Below, piece by piece: positions 60,316 through 64,000 of a stretch of 64,000 nt of DNA. The position numbers and the translations under genes are program-made. Numbering within the stretch: the first letter of the stretch is position 1; each line of letters starts with the position of its first letter. This stretch comes from Paraescarpia echinospica (Eukaryota > Annelida > Polychaeta > Sabellida > Siboglinidae), in the NCBI GenBank assembly GCA_020002185.1, contig CM034533.1, positions 40,952,116 through 41,016,115 on the forward strand. Reading direction: 5' to 3'. The notes under the pieces are model-generated. The model did not search any database. It saw nothing but the letters and a program-made list of their open reading frames with translations, and was not told where the DNA came from.

Positions 60316-61509
60316 CAGATGCTTCTTTTATATTTAATACAATTGATGGGTGGACATTTCTATCAGAACCGACCATAGAAAGCATAATTATATCACTTTA
60401 AACTTGTTTTTTGCTAAAATCGTCTTTTGACTGTTTATAAATTGTAATTTAAATTGTGTGCAATGCATGGTCAGCTACTATTACTAATAGTATTAGTAGG
60501 AGCATTGCATATAAAGAGAAAATGTTAAAGTTATAAACATCTCTAATAAAACAGATCAATCACCGGTCTGTCACGTTATGCAGTATATGCCACCTGGTGG
60601 ATAATTATGTACTAATTTTGATGTTTCTGTTGGCGACGTTTTCATTTTCTTTACTTGTCACATACCCTGTAATTTGTGCACACTTTGAGCACAATAGCAG
60701 TTGTCTTCCATAGAGGCACTCAATGTATGACCCTGGGCATGGGCTGCTGTAGGTGGTCTCAGTGAATGAAGTCATAGAAGTTTACCGCAGATGCTTCTAG
60801 CAAAATATACCAAGAGAATTAACAGGAAACTACACTTTGACATGACGGGCGCTGAAGAAATGTTTTGTAACACACAGTAATGATCACATCTGTTTGTATA
60901 TGATTCAAGGGAGTCGTCACATGTCACGCTTAAGATCCTGAAGGCAGGCGCATGCTCTCTCGTCCAGGCTGACCAGGTTGCTATTGCATTTGTGTAGTGG
61001 ACACTCACTGGTGATGCGGAGTCATCACTCATCATCATAAGTACTAAGAGAGGATTTTTTAAACCCACAACAAATGGATAATTAAGAATTAATCAAATAA
61101 GTAAGGATTGTTTAACTGTGTGTAATAAGTTTGGTAAAGACAGGTAAGCAATGCAACAAAGACTTATTTTGTTATTTCTGCTTAAGATATGATATTTTAA
61201 TTAAAAGTTTAGTATTTATATTTCTAAATACAAGTCTTCAACAGTCTTCTATGCAAGTGTAAGGGTCTAAAAATTTAATTTTCATAGACAAGTTTTATAA
61301 TTTGGTTTCACTAAACCAGGCCTAGGTTATTTTCTGACAGAGGTGAAATGAAATGCTTATTGCTGAGTGAAATACGTCTTAATCAAATAGTTCAGTTTGA
61401 TTACCAGTTAAAAAAGATGGTTATAGAATCTTTGAACAAAGTGTCATTACGTGTATGTGTTGTATTTATCATAGGGAATGTTTTTGTTCACTGTGTTGAA
61501 GATTTTGTC
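60316..61509. other. Unique sequence, no gene recognised
   Basis: A 98-codon minus-strand frame at 60772-61068 has mixed composition and no family I recognise. No splice support. Confidence 0.4.
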
Positions 61510-62188
61510 TTAACCATTTCAGTATGTCAGGGCCGGATTTTTTCCGGCCGCAACTGTCTGTGACGTTTCAGTACGACAGGCCGGTTATTCGGCATTGATG
61601 TTGTCTGCTATTCAAATCGTTTTTACTCATAATTATCCTCTACGTGGAGCCACTTGTTTTGAATGGTTGTCAAGGTGAATAAATTAGCTATTCAGCAGTT
61701 GTCATCGTTTATTATCGCTCAGTAATAGTTTACGGAGATTTTCGCTGTTTTTAATGATGGATTATCAAAATCTACGGTGGCCACAATGGCGGACGGCATT
61801 ACTTCAACTAGCAATTTACCACTGTATCTTTTGGACAGATTATTTGATAGTTTTAACGAAGAATGTTTGTCAGATGTTGACGATCGACACAATAATGATG
61901 TCGGCGATCTTAATATACAACTGTGTTCAGCAACTGCAAAAACGTTGAAATCCTGGTGGCCATCTTGGATTGCTGGTTACCATGACGACGGAACGTAAAA
62001 TGATCTAGCTCATTTTACTCGCTGATTATCATACTTTCCGAAACTATATATAACATTCCTATTCATAAATGCATTTTTGTTGCTCATATCTTGACTTGAA
62101 GTGAGGTAGTCCATTATCTTGCATATTCACTGGGAATGCAGTATTCAGTGGTCACATCTGGTCAGGGCTGCAGTACTGAAATGGTTAA
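61510..62188. mobile_element. piggyBac-like element flanked by TTAA
   Basis: TTAA at 61510-61513 is followed by CCATTTCAGTATG, and TTAA at 62185-62188 is preceded by the complement of CCATTTCAGTACTG, so 11 terminal bases match exactly. TTAA duplication with CC-starting ends is the signature of the piggyBac superfamily. The 671-bp element is too short for a transposase (usually about 550-600 residues) and must be nonautonomous. A subterminal copy of the end motif, gtttcagtacgacaggccgg (61565-61584), lies about 50 bases in from the left end. Confidence 0.78.
61786..61998 (+). CDS. 70-residue ORF inside the piggyBac-like element
   Basis: ATG at 61786 (acaATGG, good context) opens 70 codons ending in TAA at 61996-61998. 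It begins MADGITSTSNLPLYLL and has an acidic centre (SDVDDRHNNDVGD) and a Trp-rich end (SWWPSWIAG). Acidic amino-terminal segments are common in piggyBac transposases, so this may be the remnant of a transposase start kept in an internally deleted copy; it may equally be unrelated filler. No catalytic DDD region is present. The start I chose is the first ATG; GTG nine bases upstream is not a plausible eukaryotic start. Confidence 0.45.
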   Translation: MADGITSTSNLPLYLLDRLFDSFNEECLSDVDDRHNNDVGDLNIQLCSATAKTLKSWWPSWIAGYHDDGT

Positions 62189-63190
62189 GATTTTCCATCA
62201 GATTAGTCCAGAGACACACGTTCCCAACAAATGTATTCTTCTTTCTATTATAATGTTAAGAATTCTAAACATATTTGCATTTTGTTCATTCTACATAAAG
62301 ACGTAGTGTTACATCAAATAAACAACCTTACCTGACATGAATGTACAAATGCTGTACAAATGTGAGCATAAACGCTTTCTTGTACCAGTGTTTCATGTTT
62401 CCAAATATCCTTTATTTAAACGTATAGAATGTGGTGATAGGGACTTGAATTTATGTCCATGTTTTTTCGTACTGTCACAGTGTTCCATTGAGTGCAGAAG
62501 TTTATTACACCTGGCTGATTACTATGTTAGGGAAACGTGTACCTGTGGCATTACATAATTTTATTTTTTTATTTTTAGAAGTGGTACTTATCCAAAATAA
62601 TGTATTGAACAAATGTATATTTGCATGTCTTTCAAAATATATTTGGTGTGTTTTCTTACAGAATTTGCTTATATTAGCTGTGATTAATTTGCCGTTGTTG
62701 TGATCATTCACGTTTGAATAAATAATTTTGCACAGTTTTGTGAAACATTCTTTCTTGCACCAAAATGTTTGGTAGTCATTGTAATGTTGTAGTGCATTAG
62801 CGGATGTGTGCAGCTATGTTTCTTCTTACCTATGTTTCGTGTTTGCATGTTTGTGTTGGGGGGTAGGGGAGACAGGCGTGAAAAAAGAGTATTGAATGTT
62901 GAAAAGAATACTTGAGATGATGTTGCCACAAAGCCAAAAGTTCCTTGTACACTTTTGAATGCTACTTGGTAATAAATTGCTACTACTACAAATTGTAGAA
63001 GACTGGGAGATAAATAATTTTACCTACTGAGGCCAAAGTACTGCCTAACAGACAGGGCAAAGGGCACAGAATGTAGTCTGTACCATGGTACTGGATTCAG
63101 GACACAGAATGTCTTGTTGGTCTAAACATTGTTAGAACTAACCAGCAATTATATAAATTATCCAGTTCTAAATCACAGCAATAATTTGAA
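62189..63190. other. Unique AT-rich sequence, nothing recognised
   Basis: Short overlapping frames (62337-62711) without recognisable product. Confidence 0.4.
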
Positions 63191-63194
63191 GTTA

Positions 63195-63475
63195 CAGTTT
63201 GTAAATGTAGTGCCAAATTGTAAAAAAGTAGTGCCAGCTTGTAAATATTGTGCCAGATTGTAAGTATAAAATAAGCAAGTCAAGATTGTAAGTATATTGC
63301 GATATTGTATATATATATATATATAATATTATATATTACCAATTTATAAAAAGTAGCACCAACTTATAAATATGGTATCAACTTGTAAATACTATAACAC
63401 AAACTAGTAAAATATATAATGATAACTTATATAATAATTATATAGTGCCAACTTGTAAATATAATATCAACAAAA
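63195..63475. repeat. Decayed tandem repeat of a tagtgccaacttgtaaatat unit
   Basis: Units gtagtgccaaattgtaaa, gtagtgccagcttgtaaata, ttgtgccagattgtaagtat, gtagcaccaacttataaata, ggtatcaacttgtaaata, atagtgccaacttgtaaata recur at irregular 20-30 base spacing, with a (TA)n island at 63308-63330. Confidence 0.82.
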
Positions 63476-63494
63476 GTTCTTTAAAAATACTAAT

Positions 63495-63604
63495 CAGGGG
63501 CTGGTTTCATGAAGCATACTTAAAATTATGCAATTACTTAGCGTCATAAGACAATCATCTTAGCGTTGAGAACGTTCTTAGCTGCTTCATGATACCGGCC
63601 CCTG
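63495..63604. mobile_element. MITE with CAGGGGCC ends, copy 2 (short form)
   Basis: Reverse-complement copy of 30821-30983, starting caggggctggtttcatgaag and ending gataccggcccctg. It lacks the central block of about 53 bases and is 110 bp long. Confidence 0.85.
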
Positions 63605-63847
63605 GTGTTGTTGATTCAACAGTATTGTTTATAGTTGAGTACATATCTATGATGTTGGTTTTCAAAAGTATTTGTTTAGTCTACACTGCTACCAATCACC
63701 TCCCAAAGCTACCTGATTAGCAGTGTGGAGAAAATGTCAGCTATTCACACTGCAGTATATGTTGTACGTTGCACACAGTGTTGTTGACATCACAGAGATT
63801 TTAATAGCTTTCTATCAATAGAAACTTATATTACAAAATGATAATAT

Positions 63848-63930
63848 AAGATTATGTCTATTGCGTCTAAATCCTCAGAAACCTTAACGTAGAGTTGCAT
63901 CAGAACGAAAGGGTAAGCACTGTCATTTTC
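63848..63930 (-). mobile_element. Diverged LINE 3' tail of the 12771/15838 family
   Basis: gattatgtctattgcgtcta, aatcctcagaaaccttaacg and gttgcatcagaacgaaaggg align with gataacttctattgcgccca, aatccttggaaaccaagctc and gcgcatcaaaacaaaaggat of 12792-12860. Only the terminal 80 bases or so are recognisable. Confidence 0.62.
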
Positions 63931-64000
63931 AGTAATGTTCACAAGTTAATAATATCTGATATTTCCCTGAATTAGTTATTATGATATAAAATATGTATGA

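Overview
This window looks like an intergenic or intronic stretch of an animal nuclear genome. It is AT-rich, crowded with microsatellites (GA, GT/CA, GATA, GACA, GGGA, ACTC, AT) and minisatellites, and carries decayed non-LTR retrotransposons, tRNA-derived SINEs and short terminal-inverted-repeat elements. There are no long non-repetitive open frames, no bacterial gene layout, no rRNA and no CRISPR. The LINE pieces (RRM-like ORF1, endonuclease plus RT, and C-terminal blocks of the WNSLP type) and the tRNA-headed SINEs point to an invertebrate, most likely a lophotrochozoan such as a mollusc. That is inference from family style; I cannot name the species.

Layout: 1-2300 is one giant purine-rich microsatellite cluster. 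5282-7680 is a broken two-ORF LINE whose ORF1, endonuclease, RT and C-terminus can all still be read. 7782-7945 is a long CA repeat, 9087-9226 a small MITE, and 11530-12660 several more simple repeats. 12771-16085 holds two 3' ends of one LINE family in opposite orientation, with a 34-bp tandem repeat, a SINE piece and a perfect hairpin. 16377-17640 has a facing pair of GGCCAG-rich repeats around a weak candidate gene start. 19205-20757 is a large palindrome of about 1.55 kb whose arms each carry a tRNA-like Pol III unit (A box, B box, T-run). 21811-22159 is a SINE. 30821-32515 holds MITE-like elements, and 34387-34915 is a SINE blown up internally by a 12-bp minisatellite. 36000-36720 and 51590-52100 are further LINE 3' ends on the minus strand. 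43990-48690 is an inverted repeat enclosing two minisatellites (27 bp and 23 bp units). 55391-57316 is a large minisatellite of about 62/57 bp units. 58240-60315 holds divergent dispersed repeats. 61510-62188 is a TTAA-flanked piggyBac-like element with a 70-residue ORF.

No complete host gene could be demonstrated. A few short splice-flanked open stretches (43125-43247, 39412-39613, 17333-17370, 3345-3524) are offered as low-confidence exon candidates. The long open frames seen inside repeats arise because the repeat units are multiples of three or lack stop triplets, and are not genes. The most interesting structures are the tRNA-bearing palindrome, the piggyBac-like element, the SINE with an internal satellite birth, and the readable fossil LINE.
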